Source of the DNA: Pseudomonadota bacterium
GTDB taxonomy: Bacteria > Pseudomonadota > Alphaproteobacteria > Rhizobiales > MH13
Direction: 5' to 3'
NCBI GenBank assembly: GCA_039024915.1
Contig: JBCCPK010000002.1
Location: forward strand, 186,001 to 250,000
DNA length: 64,000 bases
In this document: positions 18,048 through 35,051 of the stretch, in pieces
How the letters are laid out: every line of letters begins with the position of its first letter
Position numbering within the stretch: position 1 is the stretch's first letter
Translations under genes and position numbers: made by a program
Notes under the pieces: generated by a model
Databases searched by the model: none
What the model was told of the DNA's origin: nothing
The model's input: only the letters and a program-made list of their open reading frames with translations

Positions 18048-18995
18048 TCAACCCCCAGCAATCATGATTGAGCGAACCGCGAACGCGCTGACCATCATCC
18101 CCGAAACGTACAGCGTGACGCCGGTCGCGTTGTAGAGCGCTGCGTTTCGGTAGGGCGCGGCCATCAAACGGTCCGTGTTCAGGAGAAACCGCACCATCAA
18201 GGCAAGTTGCGCTATGATCAGCACGACCACCGCAGCCGCAAAGACCGGCTTTCCCCAGGCCATGAGCAGCGCCACCACAATGAGCTGCGGGACCGCCATC
18301 ACAAGGCACGCAACACGGGCGGCCCCCGCCGCTCCAAGCTGCACCGGCAAGGTGCGCACACCCATTTGCCGATCGCCTTCGATCGCCTTGAAATCGTTTA
18401 GCGTCATGATGCCGTGCGCCCCGATGGAGTAAAGCACCGCAAGCGCGATAATGCTGCCATCGGGAAAGGTAGACAGCACCGCAGCCGCACCCGTGAACCA
18501 AGCGAGCCCTTCATAGCTGAAACCGACGGCGGCGTTGCCAAACCAGCCATTTCGCTTGAGCCTCAAAGGCGGCGCGGAATACGCCCAGGCGAGGATCAAC
18601 CCCACAATGGCCGCGACCAGCACCCAAGCCCCCAGAACCGCAGCGACGACCAACGAGAGCGCGGTCCAAATCAGCGCAATCCATAGCCCCCAACGCCCCG
18701 GCACCCGCCCGGATGGGATAGGTCGATCAGGCTCGTTAATGGCGTCAACATCGCGATCGTACCAATCATTGATTGCCTGGCTCATCCCACACACAAGCGG
18801 CCCGGCGAGAACCATACCCAACGCGATAAAGAACACATTGCCCGTTAGCGACGCACCCGACGAGATAACGCCGCACAGGAAGGCCCACATGGCGGCAAAC
18901 CATGTGACTGGTTTGAGCAGTTCGACCACCGCCGACAACTGCGGAATGCTTGAATCGGCAGGCGATGGGAGGGCCGCTGCGGCTGAGCGTTTCAT
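18048..18995 (-). CDS. bchG: Bacteriochlorophyll synthase BchG
   Basis: This 315-aa UbiA-family prenyltransferase joins geranylgeranyl diphosphate to bacteriochlorophyllide a. It has the prenyl-diphosphate-binding motif INDWYDRDVDAINEPDRPIPSGR and the second motif NDFKAIEGDRQMGV, with about eight membrane segments. I prefer ATG 18995; an in-frame TTG at 19001 is possible, and the ribosome site is weak for both. Two PpsR-type operators lie within 75 bp upstream, so transcription likely starts there rather than at ppsR. It leads the bchG-pucC-like-bchP operon. Confidence 0.95.
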   Translation of the reverse strand: MKRSAAAALPSPADSSIPQLSAVVELLKPVTWFAAMWAFLCGVISSGASLTGNVFFIALGMVLAGPLVCGMSQAINDWYDRDVDAINEPDRPIPSGRVPGRWGLWIALIWTALSLVVAAVLGAWVLVAAIVGLILAWAYSAPPLRLKRNGWFGNAAVGFSYEGLAWFTGAAAVLSTFPDGSIIALAVLYSIGAHGIMTLNDFKAIEGDRQMGVRTLPVQLGAAGAARVACLVMAVPQLIVVALLMAWGKPVFAAAVVVLIIAQLALMVRFLLNTDRLMAAPYRNAALYNATGVTLYVSGMMVSAFAVRSIMIAGG

Positions 18996-19024
18996 TCCCA
19001 AAGATTAGCTTTGGGATTTTCGAG

Positions 19025-19068
19025 TGTCAATTTTATTTGACACTTTTTTCTGACTAGTCTCGCCTACA
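19025..19068 (-). promoter_or_regulatory. Tandem PpsR operators before bchG
   Basis: TGTCAATTTTATTTGACA (19025-19042) fits TGT-N12-ACA perfectly. A second, TGA-N12-ACA, lies at 19051-19068 with exactly 8 bp between them, the spacing known for cooperative CrtJ/PpsR binding at bchC promoters. They lie between the ppsR stop and the bchG start. Confidence 0.75.
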
Positions 19069-19098
19069 ACTCGTCACCGGATGAGACCGGTATGGACC

Positions 19099-20532
19099 TT
19101 ACGAGCCACCGCTTGGTCCCGTCAGATCGCCGAGCCCGAAACGGCGCATTTTCGCGTAGAGGCTTTGGCGCGACACGCCGAGCATCTGCGCTGCCGAGGC
19201 CCGGTTGTCACCGGTCAGTTTCAGCGCCGCTTCGATGCACAAACGCTCGACCACATCCGTTGTCTCGCGCACAACTTCTTTGAGCGGCATATGCCCAATG
19301 AGATCGGTCAATTGTTCCGCTGATTTCGCTGGGAACCCGGAAACCGGCTCATCGGCGGCCGGCATACGGCTGACACGGCGCAGAACCAACCCGTACAGGC
19401 TCTGCCCATCGGATGGAACACAAACAGCCGTAATCTCAACGTCTTCAGTCGCGCCTAACTCGCCACGCAGGACCGTCGGGAACCGTCTTACAAGCCCATG
19501 CTCGCGGACGTTCGCCAAAAGCACGTTCGCATCAACAGTTGAACGTTCGAACCAATTGTCGAGCGGACCATCGATAACGCGATCCATATTTGCGGCCTGA
19601 ACCATCTCGATAAAGGCGGTATTTGCGCGCTTAACCCGGCGTTGCTCGTCGATCATGACGAAGCCATCAGGCAGCCGTTCGATAACGGCCAACGCATCGT
19701 TTTCGGCGCCGCCGGATGCGTCAGCGGAGGCCCTTTCTGCGCTGAGTAAGCGGACGATCAGATACGACACGTCAGCTTGTCTAAAAAGCGTTGCGCGCGC
19801 CGTGTAGCGCGTCTCGCCAGCCAGCGTCAGATCGCTGAGTTCAGCCTTGCCAACCGATTGGGCAGAACCAAGCATGGCGCGAACGGCTTCCCGATGGTTG
19901 CTTGAAAACACGTGCGTGGCACGCCGGCCCACCATTTTGCCCACGGGCACATCGAGCACTTCGGCCGCCATGGGATTTGCATCACTGATGATCATTGAAG
20001 ACGCGTCGACAATCAGGACCGCTTCACCGACCATCTGGAAAAGCAACCGGTAGCTGGCCTCCGCCTGCCGCAACCGGGTGTATTCGCGCTCCATGGAGAT
20101 CTGAGTGTTCACCAGGCGCTGTTGGAGACGCGCAAGTCCGCGCATATCGCGACCGAACAAGATGATGCGGTCGTCCTCAGCCAACTTGACCGCAACGCAG
20201 CTCATCGGGAGCATCTCGTCACTGTCGCCGACGAAATTCAACTCTCGCTTGCGCGACGTCCCGCCAGAGATGACCTCTCCGAGCGTCGCAGACACTTTGC
20301 TTCTGCTGTCTTCGGCAACACTGTCGATCAGCGGTTGCCCGACCCATTGGTCGAGGCCTTCGCCTGCGATTTCGGCTCCCGAAAAAGCGATATCAAGTAT
20401 GGCACCTGTGTTATCGAGCACCAGCGTCAGATCCGCCGCAGCCGTAAGCAGGATCGCCGCCGCATCGGCATCCATTGCTCCTAAATTCTGGCCGGGGTTC
20501 CTGAAGCTTCGCGCCATCAGGGGGTTTAACAA
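19099..20532 (-). CDS. ppsR: Photosynthesis gene repressor PpsR (CrtJ)
   Basis: A 477-aa cytoplasmic repressor that binds TGT-N12-ACA operators under oxic or bright conditions. An N-terminal PAS-like region (about 25-120), two PAS domains (about 155-265 and 285-400) and a C-terminal Fis-type helix-turn-helix (AAQMLGVSRQSLYAKMRRFGL, about 445-466) are visible. A Cys just before the HTH (VERLCIEAAL) matches the position of the redox Cys in CrtJ/PpsR; no Cys is present between the two PAS domains. The TTG at 20532 follows GGGAG; ATG 20517 is an alternative lacking a ribosome site. It follows ppaA. Confidence 0.93.
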   Translation of the reverse strand: MLNPLMARSFRNPGQNLGAMDADAAAILLTAAADLTLVLDNTGAILDIAFSGAEIAGEGLDQWVGQPLIDSVAEDSRSKVSATLGEVISGGTSRKRELNFVGDSDEMLPMSCVAVKLAEDDRIILFGRDMRGLARLQQRLVNTQISMEREYTRLRQAEASYRLLFQMVGEAVLIVDASSMIISDANPMAAEVLDVPVGKMVGRRATHVFSSNHREAVRAMLGSAQSVGKAELSDLTLAGETRYTARATLFRQADVSYLIVRLLSAERASADASGGAENDALAVIERLPDGFVMIDEQRRVKRANTAFIEMVQAANMDRVIDGPLDNWFERSTVDANVLLANVREHGLVRRFPTVLRGELGATEDVEITAVCVPSDGQSLYGLVLRRVSRMPAADEPVSGFPAKSAEQLTDLIGHMPLKEVVRETTDVVERLCIEAALKLTGDNRASAAQMLGVSRQSLYAKMRRFGLGDLTGPSGGS

Positions 20533-20597
20533 GGGGGTCTCCCACGATTTGCGGCTGTGGCGTAAGTCCCACGGGGTCGCTTTGTTGCTTGTCCTGT

Positions 20598-21533
20598 CTA
20601 GTTCACATGGTGCGCCGGACCATGTCCGGAAACCATGCGATCCAACTGTTGAAGGCCATCACGGCCATCTTTGGCAATCAAATCGGCGCCCAAAGCCCGC
20701 ACTTCGGGAGATTCATGTTCGACGGCTTGCCCGCCTACCATTATTAGCAAGTTCTGATTAAGTGATTCGCTGCGCAAGTCCCCTATTAATTCTGCCAGGT
20801 TTGTCAGCCGATCCCTGTTTCCGACCGATAGTCCGATTGCAGTGAAGCGCGTTTGCCGGACGGCATCAACAAGAGCGTGGGCCGAATTGCCGGCTGGCAT
20901 CCTGACGCACCATCCGGCCTTACGCAGCATCTCCCTTACAATCAGCAAACCAAACAGGTGCTGTTCTCCTGGCGCTCGACCCAGCAGAATTGTGCGGGAG
21001 GGGTCCGACCAAACCGGTGCCTCCTCCTCAAGCCTGCCAAAGCGCAGAATAACCTTTTCGAGCGATGATGTGGCGACTGTCACATCACAAAAGCTGCAGG
21101 CATCGTTAAGCCACAGATCACCGACCCGTCTGGCAGCAGGCGCGCAGAGATCAAGCAGAACGTCGATAACGCGTGCACCGCGCGCTACATAGCCTTCGGC
21201 GTGCCTGAGCGCCGCGAAGGCGTCATAGGTCAGCAAGATCGAGGCGAACTCATCAATCGCAGCGTCGGAATAAGCGTCGGCGCTGATGTTCTGCTCAGAC
21301 GATGATGCCGCGTTTTTCTCATTGGCATAAGAAAGTTCCGGCTGGCCGTCTTCATAGGCAGCCTGTCCAAGTGTCTCGGCACGGCCTTCTCTCAGCCCGG
21401 TGAGCAGGTGGGGAATGATCTGTTCCTGAACGGCGGAAACAAGATTGAAGCCGTCCGAACGAAGGCCTTCGCTCATGGCCGAGCGAGGCTCTGACTGTAT
21501 TTGATCGACAGACTGGCTGCTTCGATCCGTCAT
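20598..21533 (-). CDS. ppaA: PpsR antirepressor PpaA/AerR
   Basis: A 311-aa regulator with a C-terminal B12-binding-like domain (about residues 150-300): the segment LLGRAPGEQHLFGLLIVREML carries the His of the PpaA/AerR type, and FTAIGLSVGNRDRL and LLIMVGGQA follow the Rossmann-like pattern. The central helical region includes FCDVTVATSSLEKVILRFG. Family members bind cobalamin and modulate PpsR/CrtJ in response to light. The N-terminal 90 residues are longer and more polar than usual. It lies 65 bp before ppsR in the same direction, the normal arrangement. Confidence 0.9.
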   Translation of the reverse strand: MTDRSSQSVDQIQSEPRSAMSEGLRSDGFNLVSAVQEQIIPHLLTGLREGRAETLGQAAYEDGQPELSYANEKNAASSSEQNISADAYSDAAIDEFASILLTYDAFAALRHAEGYVARGARVIDVLLDLCAPAARRVGDLWLNDACSFCDVTVATSSLEKVILRFGRLEEEAPVWSDPSRTILLGRAPGEQHLFGLLIVREMLRKAGWCVRMPAGNSAHALVDAVRQTRFTAIGLSVGNRDRLTNLAELIGDLRSESLNQNLLIMVGGQAVEHESPEVRALGADLIAKDGRDGLQQLDRMVSGHGPAHHVN

Positions 21534-22099
21534 GCGTAACGCCTTCTTTGGAGCGCGCGCTTCCTACTCAACAGGCAACTGTCTTCAGATGCGGTAGACG
21601 CCCCCAGTTATCGACGCCCCGCTACGCCGATGCGGTGAAACCAGCGCCGAGTTCAGCCCAGCGTCCATTTTTACAGACACGCAACAATGAACTGCACGCA
21701 ACGAGTCGCGGCTCGCGTATCCTTCGCCCTATCAAAGACCTGTTTAGACCTAAGGTCCAGCTAATTTTTCCACTTTCGCATAAAAAGGCTTTATCTAGTC
21801 GAAATTAGAAACAATATCACTTAACTTAAGCAGATTCACCAGTTCGCACGGGAAAACGCCTACGCCATTAGCATGATTCATCTGCAGGTTTTGGCGCCAC
21901 AGATCAGGGCAAGCGCGTAGAAACTGGCCGTAAAGAGCGTCTTCTGGGGCTCGTGTGTCAAATTTTTTTGACGTTCAGTCGAATTGACATTAGCGCCGCC
22001 CAATTCCAAACTAACGTCCAATTCCGGTGATTATCGCGCTGCTTCTGGCGGCCATCCACTCAACGGAATTTGCGGGAATTCTAGGAGTTGGTGGCATTT
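21534..22099. promoter_or_regulatory. Divergent regulatory region between ppaA and bchF
   Basis: A 566-bp gene-free stretch, AT-richer than its surroundings between about 21.74 and 22.0 kb. It holds TGTCAAATTTTTTTGACG (21956-21973), one mismatch from TGT-N12-ACA, and an overlapping CGT-N12-ACA match at 21972-21989. Unlike other loci here these two are not 8 bp apart. They are 110-145 bp before bchF and should control the bchFNBHLM operon. An AGGAG at 22083-22087 precedes bchF. No small ORF with coding character was seen. Confidence 0.65.
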
Positions 22100-24048
<1,949 letters not shown>

Positions 24049-24059
24049 GGGGCGAAGCG

Positions 24060-25698
24060 ATGCAACTTACCGTTTGGACATACGAAGGCCCACCTCATGT
24101 CGGTGCGATGCGGATCGCGACGGGCATGGAGGGGCTCCACTACGTCCTGCACGCCCCGCAAGGCGATACCTATGCGGACCTCCTTTTTACGATGATCGAG
24201 CGTCGGAAGGGGCGACCCCCGGTCACCTACACGACGTTTCAAGCCCGCGATCTGGGAAAAGACACCGCCGAACTGTTCCAGTCGGCGGCGCGAGAGGCTT
24301 ATGACCGCTTCAAGCCCCAGGCGATGATTGTCGGTGCATCGTGCACGGCCGAGCTCATCCAGGACGACCCCGGCGGGCTGTCAAAGGCCATGGGCCTACC
24401 CATTCCAACCATTCCCCTGGAGTTGCCGTCCTACTCAAAAAAGGAGAACTGGGGCGCGTCTGAAACCTTCTACCAGATCGTTCGCGCCATAGCCGGTGCG
24501 CATGCGCCCGAGCCCGGCACGCCGCGCCCAAACAGGCCGGACGGCACGCGGCCATCGGCGAATTTGCTTGGTCCAACGGCCCTTGGCTTCCGTCACCGCG
24601 ATGACATCAAGGAAATCACTGGGCTGCTCGCCGGTCTTGGCATCGACGTCAACGTCATCGCCCCGATGGGCAGCACACCGGCGGACATTGCGCGGCTGGG
24701 CGATGCTGACTTCAACATCGTTCTGTATCCCGAAATCGGGCGAACTGCCGCCGATTGGTTGAAGCGCACCTTCGGCCAGCCCATGACCAAGACGGTTCCG
24801 ATTGGCGTTGGGGCAACAAGGGATTTCCTTCGGGAGGTTGCCGACATCACAGGGATCGATGTGGATGCGACACTCGACACCGACGACAGCCATCTGCCCT
24901 GGTACTCCCGCTCAATCGATTCGACCTATCTCACCGGCAAACGCGTCTTTATCTTTGGCGACGCCACCCATGCCCTTGCAGCAGCCCGCGTCGCACGCGA
25001 GGAAATGGGCTTCGAAGTCGTCGGGCTAGGAACTTACAGCCGCGAGTTCGCCCGCGACGTTCGCGCCGCCGCCAAAGAAATTGGCGTTCAGCCTCTGATT
25101 ACCGACGATTATCTCGAAGTCGAGCAGGCCATCATCGACGCAGCACCTGAACTGGTGCTCGGTACGCAGATGGAGCGGCACATCGCCAAGCGTCTCGGCG
25201 TTGGATGCGCGGTCATATCGGCACCAGTCCATGTTCAGGACTTCCCGGCCCGCTACGCCCCGCAGATGGGCTTTGAAGGGGCCAATGTGCTGTTCGATAC
25301 ATGGGTACACCCGCTTGTGATGGGCCTTGAGGAACATCTGCTGGGCATGTTCCGCGATGATTTCGAGTTCTCTGACGCGAACGGGCCGTCGCATCACGGA
25401 CATCAGCCACAACGCCACCCGCTCAATCAGGTCGGCCCTGAAATCGCAGTGGGCAGCGATGAAGACATTGGGGCCGCCAGCAGCGTGCCTGTTGCGAGCG
25501 AAACTGAGCTGCTGCCGCCGACGCGTCAGCAGACCGCTGACAACACCCTGACCCTCGAGACCAAGGCTCCTTGGACCACCGAAGCCGAAATGGAGTTGAA
25601 AAAGATCCCATTCTTCGTCCGCTCAAAAGCCCGACGGAACACAGAGTCCTTTGCTCAGAACCACGGGCTCAAAGAAATCACCCTGGAGACGCTTTACG

Positions 25699-25724
<26 letters not shown>
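24060..25724 (+). CDS. bchB: Light-independent protochlorophyllide reductase subunit B
   Basis: This 554-aa subunit completes the BchNB tetramer. It starts [20 protein letters not shown], with [19 protein letters not shown] (the Asp that ligates the 4Fe-4S cluster), [13 protein letters not shown] and [13 protein letters not shown]. The C-terminus carries the small conserved domain [21 protein letters not shown]. The central linker (about 440-510) is acidic and poorly conserved, as usual. The last 26 bases overlap bchH. Confidence 0.96.
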
Positions 25725-30460
<4,736 letters not shown>

Positions 30461-30461
<1 letters not shown>

Positions 30462-31210
30462 TGTCAGACGCATCCCAGTTCAGCACGGTAGATACCCATT
30501 CCGGTTACGCGACCAGGCGTGCCGAGATCGAGCACTATTTCGACCGTACCGCGGCCAAAGCCTGGGAGCGGCTCACCTCTGATGCGCCCGTTTCGGGCAT
30601 TCGCGCCACCGTCCGCGCCGGCCGCGACCGGATGCGCGCTACGCTGCTTTCATGGTTGCCCCCTGATCTGTCGGGCCTGCGCTTGCTGGATGCCGGCTGC
30701 GGAACCGGCGCCTTGGCGGTTGAAGCTGCCGCGCGGGGTGCGGACGTTGTGGCGGTTGATCTTTCACCGAATCTGATCGAGGTGGCCCGCGATCGGATGC
30801 CAAAGGGTCTTTCTGGAACCGTGACGTGGCATGCCGGTGACATGCTCGACCCTGCGCTCGGTCGGTTTGACCATGTCATCGCAATGGATTCGGTCATTCA
30901 TTATGAAAGCACCGACAAGGTCGCAGCGCTAGCTGGCCTTGCGACACGGGCAAAGCGCTCCGTCCTGTTCACCTTCCCCCCATCCAATCCAGCCCTTACG
31001 GCGATGCACACTGTGGGCAAGCTCTTCCCAAGAGGCGATCGCGCGCCAGCTATCGTGCCGGTTGCCGAGCGAACAATGCGCCGGCTGATCGGGCGGTCTT
31101 CAGACCTCGCAACCTTCACAATCAGCAACACTGAAACCATCCGGTCCGGCTTCTACACCTCGCAGGCGATGCAGATCGTCCAGACGGACAGTCTTGGAGG
31201 TACGGCGTGA
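30461..31210 (+). CDS. bchM: Mg-protoporphyrin IX methyltransferase BchM
   Basis: A 249-aa SAM-dependent enzyme that methylates the C13 propionate of Mg-protoporphyrin IX, the step before the AcsF cyclase. The SAM motif is RLLDAGCGTGALAVEAAARGADVVAVDLS; the rest fits BchM, including FDHVIAMDSVIHYE and FTFPPSNP. It starts within the bchL stop and its own stop overlaps the lhaA GTG. Confidence 0.95.
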
Positions 31211-32643
31211 CGGATCAACCGCAAGGCCTCCAAAGACAGTGGATGCGCGTCGCGCCGCGTTTCTTGCCGTTTGCGGACGCTGCAACGGATGACCTACCGC
31301 TTTCGCGGCTCCTCAGGCTGGCGCTATTCCAGATTTCCGTAGGCATCGCGATCACCCTAGTCACAGGAACACTCAATCGAGTGATGATCCTCGAGCTTCA
31401 GGCACCCGCCTGGCTGGTCGCAAGCATGATCGCGCTGCCACTGCTTTTTGCCCCCTTCCGGGCACTCGTGGGACACCGCTCTGACACCTACGTCTCCGTA
31501 CTCGGTTGGCGGCGGGTGCCGTTCATCTGGATGGGCACCATCTTCCAGTTCGGGGGCTTGGCCGTGATGCCGTTCGCCATCTTGCTGATGAGCGAAGGCG
31601 GCGGACCAGCCTACACAGGCCACGCGATCAGCGCGATCGCATTCGTGATGATCGGCGCTGGATTTCATACCACACAGACGGCGGGTCTTGCCCTTGCCAC
31701 CGACCTCGCACCGGACCATGCAAGACCACGAGTGGTCGCACTCTTGTACGTGATGCTGCTTGTCGGAATGGTCTTGAGCGCTGGCGCGTTTTCGTGGCTC
31801 CTGAACGATTTCACCGACATCAAGCTTATTCAGGTCATCCAGGGTGCCGCCGTTGTGACGCTGGTGCTGAACATAGTGGCGCTTTGGAAGCAGGAGGCCC
31901 GCCAACCGGAAAAGACGCGGGCAGACCGGCACCTTCCGAGCTTTCGCGAGGCTTGGGCCAGCTTTTCGTCCGATGACGGGACAAAGCGGCTTCTGGTTGC
32001 CGTGGGGCTGGGGACGCTGGCGTTCGCTATGCAGGATATTCTCCTTGAACCCTATGGCGGTGAAGTGCTTGGCCTGTCGGTGAGCGCGACCACATTGCTG
32101 ACAGCGATCTTCGCCGGCGGCACGCTGCTTGGCTTTGCGCTCGCCGCGCGGCGGCTCAGCCGTCAATGCGATCCGTATCGATACGCCGCGATCGGGCTGC
32201 TCGTCGGGATAGCCGGATTCTCGATGATCGTGTTTGCGGGCTATTTCGGCTCGGCGACGCTCTTCCGGATCGCGACACTTCTCGTAGGCTTCGGCAGCGG
32301 GCTTTTCGCGGTGTGTCTTCTCACAGCGGTGATCGCACGAGCAAGCGAGGGTTCAACCGGTATGGCGCTGGGCGCTTGGGGGGCGGTCAATGCCAGCGCA
32401 GCTGGGCTCGGTCTGGCTCTTGGTGGGGCCTTGAAGGACGCCTTCGCATCTGCAGGCAGCGCCAGCTGGTTCGGCCCCATAATCAGCGATCCATCCTTTG
32501 GATACAGTGCCGTCTATCACATTGAAATCTGGTTGCTTTTCGCAACCCTCATCGCGCTTGGCCCACTGGTTGGCAAGCGTACCATCCATCCGGAAAATCC
32601 CAAGTCCGAACATACGTTCGGCCTGGCGGAATTTCCCAGTTAG
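31207..32643 (+). CDS. lhaA: LH1 assembly protein LhaA (PucC family)
   Basis: A 478-aa membrane protein with about 12 transmembrane segments that helps assemble LH1. Family marks are NRVMILELQAPAWLVASMIALPLLFAPFRALVGHRSDTY, GWRRVPFIWMGT and FAMQDILLEPYGGEVLG. It starts with GTG 31207 sharing GTGA with bchM. In most alphaproteobacterial PGCs puhABC follows at once; here the next gene is a 101-aa orf and acsF, and puhA lies 5 kb further on. Confidence 0.94.
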   Translation: MTDQPQGLQRQWMRVAPRFLPFADAATDDLPLSRLLRLALFQISVGIAITLVTGTLNRVMILELQAPAWLVASMIALPLLFAPFRALVGHRSDTYVSVLGWRRVPFIWMGTIFQFGGLAVMPFAILLMSEGGGPAYTGHAISAIAFVMIGAGFHTTQTAGLALATDLAPDHARPRVVALLYVMLLVGMVLSAGAFSWLLNDFTDIKLIQVIQGAAVVTLVLNIVALWKQEARQPEKTRADRHLPSFREAWASFSSDDGTKRLLVAVGLGTLAFAMQDILLEPYGGEVLGLSVSATTLLTAIFAGGTLLGFALAARRLSRQCDPYRYAAIGLLVGIAGFSMIVFAGYFGSATLFRIATLLVGFGSGLFAVCLLTAVIARASEGSTGMALGAWGAVNASAAGLGLALGGALKDAFASAGSASWFGPIISDPSFGYSAVYHIEIWLLFATLIALGPLVGKRTIHPENPKSEHTFGLAEFPS

Positions 32644-32664
32644 CGGGGGAAGGAGGATATCGCC

Positions 32665-32970
32665 ATGCGATTTCCAAGTATACTGAACGGTGAGAGCTTT
32701 GATGTCGGCTGTACGGTCGATGTTCAAAACACGTTCGACAGTTTGCACGCCTATGTCGAGCTGGACGGTGACATTGCCATCCATCCGGGCGACGAGGTGA
32801 TCGTACACGGGAACCCAGTCGAGGTTCCCTATGGCGAGCACCAGGTATTCCGACGCCAGGCAACCGTACGTCGCGCCGGTTGGCTCGAACGCACGTGGAT
32901 CCGGCTCACGGGCGATATGGAGTTCATGGAACTCTGCGAGTTCTCCTTCTCAGAGGAGGCAACACTATGA
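32665..32970 (+). CDS. Conserved small PGC protein before acsF
   Basis: A 101-aa soluble protein with no signal peptide or membrane segment. It has an SH3/OB-like look ([21 protein letters not shown] then [19 protein letters not shown]) and an acidic C-terminus ([14 protein letters not shown]). It starts after GGAAGGAGG (about 32646-32656). Its stop overlaps the acsF ATG (ATGA). A small orf of similar size often precedes acsF in proteobacterial clusters; its role is unknown, but coupling to acsF suggests a cyclase partner. Confidence 0.8.
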   Translation: MRFPSILNGESFDVGCTVDVQNTFDSLHAYVELDGDIAIHPGDEVIVHGNPVEVPYGEHQVFRRQATVRRAGWLERTWIRLTGDMEFMELCEFSFSEEATL

Positions 32971-34079
32971 ACGTTCACCATCAAGCGCCAATCTCAGCTC
33001 AACGTCTGCGCAGCGCCGATAAAGCCAAGCTGCCGGTCAATGAAACCACCCGCATGGCGGCAGAGAGCAAAACCTTGCTCGATCCGCGCTTCTACACCAC
33101 GGATTTCGACAAGCTCGACCAGGTGGATGTCTCGCCGGTGCGCGAGGAGTGGGACGCGCTGATCCAGGAGATGCGCGATGACCCCAACCGGGGGCATTTC
33201 AAGCGCAACGAAGATTGGGATTCCATCGATCTCGACGAGCTTTCACCCGAACTTCGCAAGGAGTTTGTTGATTTTCTCGTGTCGTCACTGACATCGGAGT
33301 TTTCAGGCTGTGTTCTCTATAAGGAGATGAAAAAACGCGGCAAAAACAAAGAGATTTGCGAACTGTTCTCGCTGATGGCGCGCGATGAAAGTCGTCACGC
33401 GGGGTTCATCAACGATGCGCTCAAAGAGTTCAACATCGGTGTGAATCTCGGCTTCCTAACGAAGGCCAAGAAGTACCATTACTTCCAGCCGAAGTTCATT
33501 TTCTACGCCACCTATCTTTCTGAAAAGATCGGTTACGCGCGCTACATCACGATCTTCCGGCATCTCGAGAAGAACCCCGACAGGCGTTTTCATCCGATTT
33601 TCAAATGGTTCCGTGAGTGGTGCAATGACGAGTTCCGCCATGGCGAGGCATTCTCGCTTCTGATGCGAGCGGATCCTGACCTTCTCAAGGGTCGTAACAA
33701 GCTGTGGATCCGTTTCTTCCTATTGGCGGTGTTCTGCACGATGCATGTGCGCGACCAAGCGCGTCCCGCGTTCCACGAAGCATTGGGCGTTGATGTCGAA
33801 GACTACGACATGCAGGTTTTCCGGACGACGACGGAAATCTCGAAACAGTGTTTTCCGGTTCTGCTGGACCTCGATAATCCGAAGTTTCTCGAGGGTTTGC
33901 GCAAGCTCAACCGCATTAACCTCGCGCTTGACCGCGCCAAACGTCAGGGCGGGCTTGGCGGAAAGCTGAAGAGTTACGCCTTGGGCGCTCAGGCAGTTAC
34001 TGCATTCGCCGGGCTCTACTTCTTGCCGACCAAATCCAACGAAATTCCCGAACTAAGCCGGCTTCAACCGGCCTGGTAG
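32967..34079 (+). CDS. acsF: Aerobic Mg-protoporphyrin IX monomethyl ester cyclase AcsF
   Basis: A 370-aa diiron oxygenase that forms the fifth (E) ring of the pigment using O2. The iron-binding motifs are present: [12 protein letters not shown] and [15 protein letters not shown], each E-x-x-H. ATG 32967 overlaps the preceding stop; the frame open from 32880 reads through the small orf. No anaerobic BchE gene is visible in the window, so the E-ring is probably made only with oxygen. It lies upstream of puhE and hemA. Confidence 0.96.
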   Translation: MNVHHQAPISAQRLRSADKAKLPVNETTRMAAESKTLLDPRFYTTDFDKLDQVDVSPVREEWDALIQEMRDDPNRGHFKRNEDWDSIDLDELSPELRKEFVDFLVSSLTSEFSGCVLYKEMKKRGKNKEICELFSLMARDESRHAGFINDALKEFNIGVNLGFLTKAKKYHYFQPKFIFYATYLSEKIGYARYITIFRHLEKNPDRRFHPIFKWFREWCNDEFRHGEAFSLLMRADPDLLKGRNKLWIRFFLLAVFCTMHVRDQARPAFHEALGVDVEDYDMQVFRTTTEISKQCFPVLLDLDNPKFLEGLRKLNRINLALDRAKRQGGLGGKLKSYALGAQAVTAFAGLYFLPTKSNEIPELSRLQPAW

Positions 34080-34100
34080 ATGCACAAGGACAGCTGAACT

Positions 34101-35051
34101 TTGAGCCATTTCGTCATCCCAGCGCTTTTTGCCATGTTCTTATGGTGGTTTTCGACCGGCCTGATTCTACTGGCCGATCGGATGCCAAGCCTGAGCGAGC
34201 GCGCCATGATGGTGCTTGCCAGCGTCACGGCCGTGGTCGCGTTGGCTGCGCTGTGGTTGACCAAAGACAACATGACGATTGCCGGCGCCTACATGTCTTT
34301 CTGCGCCGGCATCGTCCTTTGGGGGTGGAATGAGGTCGCGTTCCTATCCGGCACGATCACCGGTCCGCGCCGCACCGTGTGTCCGCCAGAACTGAGCGGC
34401 TTTCAACGCTTCATCTACGCCACGCAGACCTTGATCTACCACGAGCTAACGATTGCCGGGACCGCTGCAATCCTGTGGCTCATGCTGTCGGGATCGCTGA
34501 ACATGGCTGGGCTCTGGGCGTTCTTGCTGTTGTGGGGGATGCGCCTGTCGGCAAAGTTCAACATTTTCTTGGGCGTGCCCAACGTCACCTCGGAGTTTCT
34601 GCCAGCCAGGCTTGCGCACCTGAAAAGCTACTTCCGCACGCGTGCCCTCAACCTGCTTTTCCCAATTTCAATCACGGTGGGTTCAGCGCTCACCTTCTGG
34701 TTCGCTCATCTCGCTATCGGTGCCGTGGAAGCCGGTCAAACAAGCCAGGCCGTAGCATTTTCGCTTCTGACCACGCTGGGCGGGCTCGGCGTTCTCGAAC
34801 ATTGGTTTCTCGTTCTGCCGCTACCAGACGAGAAACTCTGGCGCTGGTACTTGCGCCCGGCTGACAACGTCAAAGCGCTACCGGTTGCGGACACCCAGAA
34901 ATCCACTGACTTCCGCCGGCGCTCGTTGAACCTGGCGGCCACCAACAAGGAAGGGCAACCCGTTCGGGCGGGCAAACCTTCGTCATCTTTTCTCATTCAT
35001 GACCAGTCGCCGGTGGCGGCAGGCTGTACAATCGGGGGATCTCAATCATGA
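34101..35051 (+). CDS. puhE: Photosynthetic complex assembly protein PuhE (DUF3623)
   Basis: A 316-aa inner-membrane protein with about seven hydrophobic segments. It opens [22 protein letters not shown] and has [24 protein letters not shown] and [18 protein letters not shown], typical for PuhE. The start is TTG 34101, since no ATG or GTG gives this N-terminus. Roughly 40 residues of polar tail extend beyond the last helix. It overlaps hemA by four bases. Confidence 0.92.
   Translation: MSHFVIPALFAMFLWWFSTGLILLADRMPSLSERAMMVLASVTAVVALAALWLTKDNMTIAGAYMSFCAGIVLWGWNEVAFLSGTITGPRRTVCPPELSGFQRFIYATQTLIYHELTIAGTAAILWLMLSGSLNMAGLWAFLLLWGMRLSAKFNIFLGVPNVTSEFLPARLAHLKSYFRTRALNLLFPISITVGSALTFWFAHLAIGAVEAGQTSQAVAFSLLTTLGGLGVLEHWFLVLPLPDEKLWRWYLRPADNVKALPVADTQKSTDFRRRSLNLAATNKEGQPVRAGKPSSSFLIHDQSPVAAGCTIGGSQS

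Noticed and set aside
17575-18501. 308-codon minus-strand frame
   Set aside because: Overlaps bchG and the PucC-family gene in a different frame; Cys/Gly/Arg-rich without domains.
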